From an uncultured Thalassolituus sp. (GTDB lineage: Bacteria; Pseudomonadota; Gammaproteobacteria; Pseudomonadales; Oceanobacteraceae), in the NCBI GenBank assembly GCA_913054055.1, contig CAJXIT010000147.1, forward strand, positions 1 through 8,367: a DNA stretch of 8,367 bases, read 5' to 3'. Made by a program: the position numbers and the translations under genes. Shown in pieces: positions 1 to 6,185 of this stretch (its first letter is position 1; every line of letters begins with the position of its first letter). Below the pieces are notes generated by a model. The model had not been told where the DNA came from and did not search any database. It saw nothing but the letters and a program-made list of their open reading frames with translations.

Positions 1-87
1 GCACTGCCTATTAGCAATGCCGTTTTTTTTGCACGCAACCTAACTCATCGTGATCGTGAAAAGCTGGCTGTTTATATTCATTTTTAG
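1..87 (+). CDS. 3' end of an unidentified protein (partial)
   Basis: Frame 1 is open from the window edge to a TAG at 85-87 and gives 28 C-terminal residues ending in LAVYIHF. The other two + frames hit stops within about 45 bases. Palindromes that look like a terminator begin right after the stop, which fits the end of a real gene convergent with puuA. The fragment contains a charged stretch (RNLTHRDREK) and is too short to assign to a family. It could also be chance, because 28 open codons are weak evidence alone. Confidence 0.45.
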   Translation, partial: ALPISNAVFFARNLTHRDREKLAVYIHF

Positions 88-121
88 TGTAGGGTTAATC
101 TACGTAACCCCACTTTACACT
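86..121. repeat. Imperfect inverted repeat after the first gene
   Basis: AGTGTA (86-91) pairs with TACACT (116-121), and GGGTTA (92-97) pairs with TAACCC (105-110). A 5-base bulge lies on the right arm. The repeat overlaps the stop codon of the upstream partial gene and precedes the stronger palindrome at 123-144. It may be part of a two-hairpin transcription stop. Confidence 0.4.
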
Positions 122-122
122 G

Positions 123-145
123 AAATACCCCCGCGGGGGTATTTT
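123..145. terminator. Perfect palindrome, likely bidirectional terminator
   Basis: AAATACCCCC (123-132), GC, GGGGGTATTT (135-144) is a perfect 22-bp palindrome. As RNA it would form a GC-rich hairpin with A-rich and U-rich flanks on both strands. It lies between the end of the partial + gene (87) and the end of puuA on the minus strand (199), where a shared terminator for convergent genes is expected. The U-tract is short, so efficiency is uncertain. Confidence 0.7.
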
Positions 146-198
146 GGCATTTATGGCTATAATCCCCATAAATACAGGCTATTTTAACGGGTTAAAGG

Positions 199-1539
199 TT
201 ATAACACACCCAAGTACGATTCATACTCAACATCTGAAATCCTAGCGTTAATGGCGTCTTGCTCTTGTCGTTTAGCCGCCGCAAACACGCGTACAAATTC
301 GTCACCCATATTGGTTTTAATTAGGTCACTGCTTTCCATGGCTGAAATAGCGCTATCCCAAGTATTTGGCAATGCCCGCCCGTCATCAAATGCACTATAA
401 GCATCCCCTTCAACCGGTGCAGGGGGTTCAATTTTGTTTTCAATGCCGTGCAAAGCACCGGATAAGATAGAAGCCAACACCAAATAAGGATTCGCATCAG
501 CCCCCGACACCCTATGTTCGATCCTACGGGCCACATTTGGGCTTTCAGGTACTCGTAACGCCACGGTACGGTTCTCGTAGCCCCAGCTTGCATACGTAGG
601 CGCATGGGCGCCTTTTTGGAACCGTCGGTACGAATTTAAATTAGGGGCAAATACCAACATGCTGTCTGCCATGCATGTCATCAAACCGCCAATGGCATGC
701 CTTAAAGTATCCGTGCCTTCTGGTGCGCCATTGTTAAAAATATTATCGCCGTTTTCATCCAATAAACTGAAATGCACATGAAAGCCGTTTCCGCTTTGAT
801 CCATATATGGCTTGGCCATGAAGCTGGCAGCCAGCTCATGCTTACGCGCCACACCTTTCACCAAGCGCTTAAATAGAATGGCTTGGTCAGCCACTAATAA
901 AGGGTCATTAATGTGATTCAAGTTGATTTCAAATTGGCCAGGGCCCAGCTCTGAGATAATGGTATCCGCCGGAATCCCTTGTATGGCGCAGGCTTCGCGC
1001 ACATCGGCAAAGAAGTCTGCCAAGCCATCTAGCTCAGTAATGGAATACGCATCAACCGTAGAGATTTCACGGCCATGCCCATGGGTGAGTACAGGAGGCT
1101 GTGGGCGCTGCTTGGCCTCACTGCTAATGTCCATCAAATAAAACTCTAATTCAGTGGCGGCTACGGCTGTGATGCCTTTCGCTTCATACCGAGCCACCAC
1201 ATCTGCCAGAATTTGCCTTGGGTCGGCTAAAAATGGGCTACCATCTGGATTAAACATCATGGCTAATGCTTGTTCGTGGGGGCGCTTTGCCCATGGCACA
1301 GGCGTTAAAGAACCTGATACCGGCATGCAAATGCCATCGCTATCGCCAGTTTCAAATACCAAGCCATTACCCGCGCAATCGTCTCCCCATATATCCAAAC
1401 CAACAACGGATCTTGGCAGCTTCATGCCTTCTTTCATGATCTTTTTGAATGATGGGCCTGGTAAGCGCTTACCACGCTGATTACCGTTTAAATCGGTAAT
1501 AAAAAAATCAAAGTCATTTGAGTGGGTTGTCGAAGACAT
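199..1539 (-). CDS. puuA: Gamma-glutamylputrescine synthetase (glutamine synthetase family)
   Basis: This enzyme would ligate glutamate to putrescine using ATP, the first step of the gamma-glutamylated route of putrescine breakdown in the cytoplasm. Glutamine synthetase family signatures are visible (numbering from Met at 1539): TELEF near 129-133, SELGPGQFE near 196-204, the HVH metal/ATP loop near 254-256, YENR near 321-324, and RIEHR near 340-343. The 446-residue length suits PuuA/SpuB-type enzymes. Assignment to putrescine rather than ammonia rests mainly on context: an SpuC-type aminotransferase and an agmatinase lie nearby. Start choice: the frame also offers TTG (1557) and ATG codons at 1554 and 1551, without a ribosome site. 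ATG at 1539 has GAGAG five bases upstream, so it is preferred. The gene is divergent from the GntR regulator and probably controlled by it. Other gamma-glutamyl-amine ligases of this fold are the main alternative. Confidence 0.87.
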   Translation of the reverse strand: MSSTTHSNDFDFFITDLNGNQRGKRLPGPSFKKIMKEGMKLPRSVVGLDIWGDDCAGNGLVFETGDSDGICMPVSGSLTPVPWAKRPHEQALAMMFNPDGSPFLADPRQILADVVARYEAKGITAVAATELEFYLMDISSEAKQRPQPPVLTHGHGREISTVDAYSITELDGLADFFADVREACAIQGIPADTIISELGPGQFEINLNHINDPLLVADQAILFKRLVKGVARKHELAASFMAKPYMDQSGNGFHVHFSLLDENGDNIFNNGAPEGTDTLRHAIGGLMTCMADSMLVFAPNLNSYRRFQKGAHAPTYASWGYENRTVALRVPESPNVARRIEHRVSGADANPYLVLASILSGALHGIENKIEPPAPVEGDAYSAFDDGRALPNTWDSAISAMESSDLIKTNMGDEFVRVFAAAKRQEQDAINARISDVEYESYLGVL

Positions 1540-1544
1540 AAGGT

Positions 1545-1549
1545 CTCTC
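1545..1549 (-). promoter_or_regulatory. Ribosome binding site deciding the puuA start
   Basis: On the minus strand, GAGAG lies five bases before ATG 1539. No purine-rich site precedes the TTG/ATG cluster at 1551-1557, so the shorter reading (446 residues) is favoured. Confidence 0.5.
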
Positions 1550-1568
1550 ATCATCAATTATCTGGCCG

Positions 1569-1578
1569 TGTGGTCACA
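1569..1578. promoter_or_regulatory. Secondary operator-like palindrome TGTGGTCACA
   Basis: TGTGGTCACA differs by one base from TGTGATCACA, the core of the palindrome upstream of spuC. It would sit about 14 bases downstream of the predicted puuA transcription start, a place where a bound repressor blocks transcription. Its centre is 57 bp from the centre of the palindrome at 1621-1640. Assignment to the GntR regulator is inference. Confidence 0.4.
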
Positions 1579-1593
1579 GCGTCTTTATATGCT

Positions 1594-1622
1594 TTTATAC
1601 GACTTATATCCGAACAGTGCAA
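1594..1622 (-). promoter_or_regulatory. Predicted puuA promoter
   Basis: On the minus strand, TTGCAC (1617-1622) and TATAAA (1594-1599) are separated by 17 bp. The -10 matches five of six sigma70 consensus bases and the -35 only three, which suggests a weak or activator-assisted promoter. The GTGATCAC palindrome lies immediately upstream of the -35, and TGTGGTCACA lies just past the expected start. Confidence 0.45.
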
Positions 1623-1640
1623 TTTTGTGATCACGTAAAA
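1621..1640. promoter_or_regulatory. Candidate GntR operator in the puuA-gntR control region
   Basis: The core GTGATCAC (1627-1634) is a perfect 8-bp palindrome flanked by TTTT and GTAAAA. The same core with A/T flanks occurs as a longer perfect palindrome at 2566-2583, over the spuC promoter. Because both control regions border the GntR-type gene, it is the natural candidate binding protein. GntR/FCD proteins are known to bind short palindromes as dimers; this particular site is inferred. Confidence 0.6.
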
Positions 1641-1662
1641 GCACTATTTCACATTATTTTTG

Positions 1663-1691
1663 TTGATAAATGGGCTTAAACCCAATTTAAT
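1663..1691 (+). promoter_or_regulatory. Predicted promoter of the GntR regulator gene
   Basis: TTGATA (1663-1668) and TTTAAT (1686-1691) are separated by 17 bp, each matching five of six sigma70 consensus bases. Transcription would begin near 1698, about 20 bases before the ATG at 1718. A near-palindrome, TGGGCTTAAACCCA (1671-1684), fills the spacer and may be a separate regulatory site. Confidence 0.55.
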
Positions 1692-1717
1692 AGCCAGCTT
1701 CTCACTGAAACTAAAGA

Positions 1718-2446
1718 ATGCTTGTCACAACAATGGATAAGAAGTCTCCAATCACCATTACATTACTTGAGCGCACCGATGGTGTAACTATAGCCCAGTG
1801 GGTATATAAGACCCTGCGCGCCGCCGTGATGAATGGCGAAATACTGCCTGGCCGCGCTTTAACCATACGTGGGCTAGCACAGATGCTGGATGTGAGCCCC
1901 ATGCCCATTCGTGAAGCCATGCGCCAATTGGCCGCTGAAAATGCCTTAGAAATCAATGCCAGCCGCCGCGTGATGATCCCTAAAATGACAGCTCTTAAGT
2001 TTAATGAGCTTTGCGAAGCCCGCATCGCCATTGAGCCACACGCCGCGGCCAGAGCGTTACCCTACATCACCCCAGAGATACTGGCACAGCTAGAAGCCTT
2101 AAACGACGAAGGGGATGTGGCCATTGCAAATGGCGAGCTGGAGAAAATCAGCCCACTTAACCAGGCCTTTCACCGCCTGCTATATGGTGCCAACCCCCAT
2201 CAAGTCTGCCTGCCCTTAATTGAAAGCCTTTGGCTACAACTTGGGCCCTTTATGCGCCTTGCCACCGGCAAGCTTGAAGAATTTTACGTGGTAGATCGCC
2301 ATACCGAAGCCATGGACGCCATTCGCGCCCAAGACCCATTTGCCCTGCAAATGGCCATTCAGGCCGATATTCGTGAAGGCATCGCCTTTGCCAGCACACC
2401 TGAACGCCTACAAACCTTCATTGACCACTCAAATCAAGCTCGTTAA
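1718..2446 (+). CDS. GntR-family regulator, FadR-type C-terminal (FCD) domain
   Basis: A 242-residue DNA-binding regulator. The N-terminal winged helix-turn-helix spans about residues 25-90 and carries the typical GntR run LTIRGLAQMLDVSPMPIREA (48-67). An all-helical FCD ligand domain follows (about 97-225). FCD proteins usually hold a metal with an Asp-x3-Phe-His motif and two later His. Here the positions read N148, H152, H195 and D217, so two expected ligands are exchanged. The gene sits between puuA (divergent) and spuC (same direction, after a terminator), and matching palindromes occur in both flanking control regions. A role as ligand-released repressor of polyamine use is inferred; the ligand cannot be read from sequence. 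The start at 1718 has only a weak AAAG ribosome site; an in-frame ATG at 1733 is a possible alternative, with no better site. Confidence 0.88.
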   Translation: MLVTTMDKKSPITITLLERTDGVTIAQWVYKTLRAAVMNGEILPGRALTIRGLAQMLDVSPMPIREAMRQLAAENALEINASRRVMIPKMTALKFNELCEARIAIEPHAAARALPYITPEILAQLEALNDEGDVAIANGELEKISPLNQAFHRLLYGANPHQVCLPLIESLWLQLGPFMRLATGKLEEFYVVDRHTEAMDAIRAQDPFALQMAIQADIREGIAFASTPERLQTFIDHSNQAR

Positions 2447-2478
2447 TACACAGCGCCTTAACCGCCAGCCTAGTAAAC

Positions 2479-2512
2479 AAACCTAAGGTTTAAGCTTAAG
2501 CCCTTAGGTTTT
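2479..2512 (+). terminator. Rho-independent terminator after the GntR gene
   Basis: AAACCTAAGG (2479-2488) pairs perfectly with CCTTAGGTTT (2502-2511) across a 13-base loop, and the right arm ends in a short T-run. It starts 33 bp after the GntR stop and ahead of the spuC promoter, so it separates the two transcription units. The A-tract on the left arm could let it work in both directions. Confidence 0.75.
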
Positions 2513-2554
2513 ATGACCTATTCTGACTATTAATCATAAAAACCGCCCACGACA

Positions 2555-2583
2555 TTGACATTTGCATTTTGTGATCACAAAAT
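2555..2583 (+). promoter_or_regulatory. Predicted spuC promoter
   Basis: A perfect -35 TTGACA (2555-2560) is followed after 17 bp by CAAAAT (2578-2583), which matches four of six -10 consensus bases. Transcription would begin near 2590, leaving about 35 bases before the ATG at 2626. The operator palindrome at 2566-2583 occupies the spacer and the -10, so a bound protein would exclude RNA polymerase. Confidence 0.65.
2566..2583. promoter_or_regulatory. Candidate GntR operator over the spuC promoter
   Basis: ATTTTGTGATCACAAAAT is a perfect 18-bp palindrome. It shares the GTGATCAC core and T-rich left flank with the site at 1621-1640. It covers most of the spacer and the whole -10 of the predicted promoter, the classic placement of a repressor site. 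The core contains GATC, a possible Dam methylation site. Confidence 0.65.
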
Positions 2584-2612
2584 AAAGACATTCATTCAAT
2601 GCCACCCTATCT

Positions 2613-2620
2613 AAAGGAGA
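2613..2620 (+). promoter_or_regulatory. Ribosome binding site of spuC
   Basis: AAAGGAGA is a strong Shine-Dalgarno sequence whose GGAG ends six bases before ATG 2626. It decides against the in-frame upstream ATG at 2599, which lacks such a site and lies only about 9 bases from the predicted transcription start. Confidence 0.8.
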
Positions 2621-2625
2621 CCGTC

Positions 2626-4026
2626 ATGAGCCAGCAAAACACATCCGCTATGGACACTCAGGCGATCCAAACACTCGACGCCGCTCACCACATGCATCCA
2701 TTCACCAACACAGGTGCATTAAACAAAAAAGGCGCACGCATCATTGAAAAAGCCGAAGGAGTTTACCTTTGGGACAGCGAAGGCAATAAAATTTTAGACG
2801 GCATGGCAGGCCTATGGTGTGTGGCCATGGGTTACGGTCGCACAGAATTTGCCGATGTGGCCAAAGCGCAAATGAACGAACTCCCGTATTACAATACCTT
2901 TTTCCAAACCAGCCACTTACCCGCTGCGGAACTGGCCAAAGAAATTGCCAGTGTCACCCCTGGTGATTTAAACCATATCTTTTTTGCAGGATCAGGCTCA
3001 GAAGCCATCGATACAATTATCCGCATGGTGCGCCAATACTGGTGCATTAAGAAAAAGCCTTACAAAAACATTTTAATTAGCCGCGAAAACGCCTACCACG
3101 GCAGCAACATTGGTGGCACTGCTCTAGGTGGTATGGGCGGCATGCACGCGCAAGGTATGCCAATGATGCCTGGGGTTGAACACATTTGTCAGCCCTATTG
3201 GTACGGCGAAGGCGGCGATCTAAGCGAAGAAGCGTTTGGATTAAAATGCGCACAAGCATTAGAAACCAAAATTTTAGAAGTGGGCCCAGATAACGTGGCC
3301 GCATTTGTGGCCGAACCGGTACAAGGTGCCGGCGGTGTGATTGTGCCACCGGATTCATACTGGCCTGAAATTGATCGCATCTGTAAAAAATACGACATTC
3401 TTTTAGTGTGTGACGAAGTGATTTGTGGCTTTGGCCGTACAGGCAATTGGTTTGGTTGTGAAACCTACGGCGTACAACCTGACTTAATGTCCATGGCAAA
3501 AGGTTTATCGTCGGGTTACCTACCTATTTCAGCGGTTGCCATTGGCGATCGTGTAGCCAATGCGTTCATTGAACACGATGACGACTTCAACCACGGCTTT
3601 ACCTATTCAGGGCACCCAGTGAGCGCCGCGGTGGCACTGGCCAACATTCAATTAATGAAAAAAGAAAACATCATTGATTATGTAAAAAACGACATTGGTC
3701 CGTACTTTCAACAAAAACTGCAAGACACATTAGGCGACCACCCATTAACCGGCCACATTGATGGCGTAGGCTTAGTGGCAGGCATTGCATTGGTTCACAA
3801 CAAAGACACCAAAGAAGGTTTCCCTGAAGACATTGATGTGGGATTAATTTGTCGTGATCACTGTTTCGAAAATGGTTTAATTATGCGCGCCACCGGTAGC
3901 CGCATGATCCTTTCACCGCCATTAGTCATTAGCCGTGCCGAAGTGGACGAGCTATTTGAAAAAGCAAAAAAATGTTTTGACCTGACCCATGCGTCGGTGA
4001 ACACATTATTAGCGAACGCAGAATAG
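2626..4026 (+). CDS. spuC: Class III aminotransferase, putrescine/polyamine:pyruvate type
   Basis: A PLP-dependent omega-aminotransferase of 466 residues. SpuC-type members transfer an amino group from putrescine or related diamines to pyruvate, giving 4-aminobutanal and alanine. Fold landmarks: the phosphate-binding GSGS (about 122-125), aromatic YHG (about 157-159), CDEVICGFGRTG with the Asp that contacts the pyridine nitrogen (about D263), SMAKGLSSGYLPISA with the Schiff-base Lys (about K292), and FTYSGHP with the cofactor Thr (about T326). A substrate-type Arg is likely in the late MRATGSRM segment. The start is set by a strong ribosome site. The gene opens a two-gene unit with the LuxR regulator and probably answers to the GntR palindrome on its promoter. 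The family is broad: beta-alanine, taurine or other amine:pyruvate transaminases look similar, so substrate assignment leans on puuA and speB nearby. Confidence 0.87.
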   Translation: MSQQNTSAMDTQAIQTLDAAHHMHPFTNTGALNKKGARIIEKAEGVYLWDSEGNKILDGMAGLWCVAMGYGRTEFADVAKAQMNELPYYNTFFQTSHLPAAELAKEIASVTPGDLNHIFFAGSGSEAIDTIIRMVRQYWCIKKKPYKNILISRENAYHGSNIGGTALGGMGGMHAQGMPMMPGVEHICQPYWYGEGGDLSEEAFGLKCAQALETKILEVGPDNVAAFVAEPVQGAGGVIVPPDSYWPEIDRICKKYDILLVCDEVICGFGRTGNWFGCETYGVQPDLMSMAKGLSSGYLPISAVAIGDRVANAFIEHDDDFNHGFTYSGHPVSAAVALANIQLMKKENIIDYVKNDIGPYFQQKLQDTLGDHPLTGHIDGVGLVAGIALVHNKDTKEGFPEDIDVGLICRDHCFENGLIMRATGSRMILSPPLVISRAEVDELFEKAKKCFDLTHASVNTLLANAE

Positions 4027-4037
4027 CAGAGGCCACC

Positions 4038-4835
4038 ATGCACGAGTTATATCGCAGCCCAAAAGAGCTGGCCAGTTTAATTGACCACTCCCGTTTAAAA
4101 AGCTTTCCCAATGCCTTGGCCAGCTTTTTAAATGGCCTGTGCAATTTTGATAGCATCATTCTTGTGGCGTACAAAGAATCCTATAAACCGGTTATGGTCT
4201 ACCCGTTAGACCAAGCGCAGCACAGCTCAACCCTAAAAGTGTATTTAGAAAACGGCTACGTACTGGACCCTTTGTACAACCACATTCAAGCGGGCAACCC
4301 AGCTTCGGTTACCCGTTTAATTGACATAGCCCCCGATTCTTTTGAAAGCACCGAGTACTTTCAAAAGTTTTACCAAGATTTTAAATTCAAAGATGAAATC
4401 AATTTAATTGTGCCACTAAACGATGGCATCTACATCGCCATCACCATTGGCCGCACCGAAACGTTGGGCAGCATTACTCGCGGAGAGCTTAATCGCTTAA
4501 ATGAACTGTACCCAATCATTAATTCTTTAGTGCGCCAGTTTTGGCTATCCCAGTCGCAAGAATATGTGCAATACGAAAAATCTGATGATGCCATGAAACA
4601 AGCCATTGGCACTTTTGGAGACGGCATTCTAACCAAACGTGAGCAGGAAATTACCGGTTTAATACTGCAGGGACACTCGTCTAAAGCCATATCCAATCAA
4701 TTGAATATCAGCCTGGGTACAGTAAAAGTGCATAGAAAAAATATTCATACTCGATTAAATACCTCATCGCAGTCTGAAATATTTACTTTGTTTTTAACTC
4801 ACTTAAATGAAATTGAAGCAGCGGTAGCCGTTTAA
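4038..4835 (+). CDS. LuxR-type transcriptional regulator
   Basis: A 265-residue protein with a clear C-terminal LuxR helix-turn-helix at about 197-256: LTKREQEITGLILQGHSSKA, then ISNQLNISLGTVKVHRKNI. The N-terminal ~165 residues form an alpha/beta domain that I cannot assign; it could be a GAF-like or diverged sensory domain. I see no receiver-domain aspartate pattern, and no LuxI synthase is present, so quorum sensing is not supported. The ATG follows the spuC stop by 11 bp with GAGG upstream, so the two are very probably co-transcribed. Co-transcription suggests a link to polyamine use, perhaps sensing an amine or its product, but that is inference. The ORF ends just before the tandem repeat array. 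Confidence 0.83.
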   Translation: MHELYRSPKELASLIDHSRLKSFPNALASFLNGLCNFDSIILVAYKESYKPVMVYPLDQAQHSSTLKVYLENGYVLDPLYNHIQAGNPASVTRLIDIAPDSFESTEYFQKFYQDFKFKDEINLIVPLNDGIYIAITIGRTETLGSITRGELNRLNELYPIINSLVRQFWLSQSQEYVQYEKSDDAMKQAIGTFGDGILTKREQEITGLILQGHSSKAISNQLNISLGTVKVHRKNIHTRLNTSSQSEIFTLFLTHLNEIEAAVAV

Positions 4836-4840
4836 CTGAA

Positions 4841-5167
4841 TCGCTCACGGGGTGCACCCAAAGGGCATAAAAGCTCGTACGAGGGCACCCCGTGCCCGAT
4901 GAATTAACCGTGAAATAAATCGCTCACAGGGTGAGCTCGTACGAGAGCAGCCCCTGCCCGATGAATTAACCGTGAAATAAATCGCTCACAGGGTGAGCTC
5001 GTACGAGGGCAGCCCCTGCCCGATGAATTAACCGTGAAATAAACCGCTCACGAGGTGAGCTCGCTCGAGGGCAGCCTTTGCCCGATAAATTAATCGTGAA
5101 ATAAATCGCTCACAGGGTGAGCTCGTACGAGGGCAGCCCCTGCCCGATATATCAACCATGAATTAAA
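4841..5167. repeat. Tandem array of five palindromic units
   Basis: Units lie at 4841-4919 (79 bp), 4920-4981, 4982-5043, 5044-5105 and 5106-5167 (62 bp each), head to tail without gaps. Units 2 and 3 differ at one base. Unit 5 is identical to unit 3 over its first 43 bp, with five changes in the last 19. Unit 4 differs from unit 3 at nine positions. A 62-bp unit holds three adjacent hairpins: GCTCAC/GTGAGC (loop AGG), CTCG/CGAG (loop TA), and GGGCAG/CTGCCC (loop CCC), followed by an AT-rich linker ending GTGAAATAAA in most units. Changes in unit 4 fall in loops or the linker, or leave a G-T pair, so structure appears preserved. The array fills the gap between convergent luxR and speB. On the minus strand the hairpin run is followed by GATTTATTT, so it may help end the speB transcript. 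It resembles REP/BIME-type intergenic elements in kind; no family is recognised. Confidence 0.9.
4846..4894 (+). terminator. Long hairpin in the first repeat unit, possible end of the spuC-luxR transcript
   Basis: CACGGGGTGC (4846-4855) pairs perfectly with GCACCCCGTG (4885-4894), ten base pairs, mostly G-C, starting 11 bp after the LuxR stop. A second palindrome, GGGTGCACCC (4850-4859), and the hairpin GGGCAC/GTGCCC (4883-4897) compete with it. No T-run follows, so it is not a standard intrinsic terminator; it could still stabilise the mRNA end. Confidence 0.4.
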
Positions 5168-5182
5168 GTTGGAAACCTCGTC

Positions 5183-6121
5183 TTAACCTTTCTGTTTATT
5201 GGCCGCCAGTACATACAAATAATCCAGCGCCAATGCCGCACCTGCCAACGAGGTAATTTCCGCATGGTCGTAAGCTGGTGCCACTTCTACCAAGTCCATG
5301 CCTATTAAATTCAAACCTTGCAAACCACGAATCACTTTAGACGCACAATCAATGGTCATGCCCGCGGCCACCGGGGTGCCTGTGCCCGGTGCAAACGCAG
5401 GGTCTAACGCATCAATGTCAAACGTCACATACGCTTTTTTATTGCCCACACGTTCATGAATTTTTTCTAACACACCTTTTGGACCATGATCACCAACCCA
5501 GGCCGCATCCAAAACTTCAAACGGATAACCTTCTTGAGTGTAATTGGTGCGAATACCAATCTGCAAAGAATGCTCGGTATCCACTAACCCTTCTTCAACT
5601 GCATGATGCAAAAACGTACCGTGATCGTATTTACTGCCGCCCGAATACGTATCCGTATGGGCATCAAAATGAATCAATGCCACCGGCCCATGTTTTTTTG
5701 CAATGGAGCGTAAAATGGGCAGCGTAATAAAGTGATCACCACCAATGGTTAACGGGCTTTTATCCACATTTAAAATATTGGTGATATGAGCCTGTAAATT
5801 ATCCACCAAGGTTTGAGGTTCACCATGGGTAAAAAACACATTGCCAATATCGGCCACTTTAAGGTGATCATTTAGCGCAAACGACCAAGGCCAACGTGCG
5901 CCCTCCCAAACCATATTCACAGAAGCCTCTCGAACCCCTTGCGGCCCAAAGCGCGAACCTGCACGGCCAGTGGTTGCTAAATCAAATGGCACACCGCTTA
6001 CAACCACTTCTGCATCGCTATTCGCTAAATCCTGCACAATCGGTAATTGCATAAAGGTTGTGCCAAAAGCCCCATATAAAGGAATATCCGCGTCGCCGCC
6101 GCTTTTACTTGAACCGCTCAT
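5183..6121 (-). CDS. speB: Agmatinase (ureohydrolase family)
   Basis: A 312-residue arginase/agmatinase fold enzyme expected to split agmatine into putrescine and urea with two manganese ions. Metal ligands are all visible: GGDH (H130), DAHTD (D153, H155, D157) and DIDALDP (D235, D237). HGTF (H167) and LVEVAP (E279) are also typical. Length suits bacterial agmatinases. The substrate is taken as agmatine from the family and from the putrescine-using neighbours; guanidinobutyrase and guanidinopropionase are close relatives found in similar settings and cannot be excluded. The start at 6121 has GGTGAG about five bases upstream. It is divergent from a LysR gene and its promoter carries a direct repeat of the kind such regulators bind. 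Confidence 0.85.
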   Translation of the reverse strand: MSGSSKSGGDADIPLYGAFGTTFMQLPIVQDLANSDAEVVVSGVPFDLATTGRAGSRFGPQGVREASVNMVWEGARWPWSFALNDHLKVADIGNVFFTHGEPQTLVDNLQAHITNILNVDKSPLTIGGDHFITLPILRSIAKKHGPVALIHFDAHTDTYSGGSKYDHGTFLHHAVEEGLVDTEHSLQIGIRTNYTQEGYPFEVLDAAWVGDHGPKGVLEKIHERVGNKKAYVTFDIDALDPAFAPGTGTPVAAGMTIDCASKVIRGLQGLNLIGMDLVEVAPAYDHAEITSLAGAALALDYLYVLAANKQKG

Positions 6122-6156
6122 GGTCTCACCATTGTATTTTTAAAATAATTAACTTC

Positions 6157-6185
6157 AGCATAGCCTTTTAAAACACATTCGTTAA
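6157..6185 (-). promoter_or_regulatory. Predicted speB promoter
   Basis: On the minus strand, TTAACG (6180-6185) and TATGCT (6157-6162) are 17 bp apart, each matching four of six sigma70 consensus bases. This is a weak promoter of the kind that often needs an activator. Transcription would start near 6150, about 29 bases before the speB ATG. The ATGCATAC repeat directly abuts the -35. Confidence 0.45.

Noticed and set aside
923..1480. Open frames on the + strand opposite puuA
   Set aside because: They are antisense to a conserved enzyme, have no recognisable products and no ribosome sites.
1621..1640. CRP binding site
   Set aside because: A CRP site needs TGTGA and TCACA separated by six bases; here the half-sites overlap in a contiguous TGTGATCAC, which is a different spacing.
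2599..2625. Upstream in-frame ATG giving a nine-residue longer spuC product
   Set aside because: There is no ribosome site before 2599, which lies only about 9 bases from the predicted transcription start, whereas AAAGGAGA precisely precedes 2626.
1541..2625. Shared GAGACC-like string before the puuA, spuC and speB starts
   Set aside because: It overlaps the ribosome binding sites, is short and spaced differently in each leader, so chance plus Shine-Dalgarno constraint explains it.
3854..3861. GTGATCAC inside spuC
   Set aside because: It lies deep in coding sequence (Arg-Asp-His codons) without the A/T-rich flanks of the two promoter sites.
4841..5167. CRISPR array
   Set aside because: Units abut with no unique spacers, are internally palindromic, and no cas gene is present.
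4841..5167. Integron attC sites
   Set aside because: No GTTRRRY/RYYYAAC core sites flank the units, and there are no cassettes between them.
5732..5739. GTGATCAC inside speB, identical to the operator core
   Set aside because: It encodes part of the invariant GGDH metal motif on the minus strand and lacks A/T flanks, so coding explains it.
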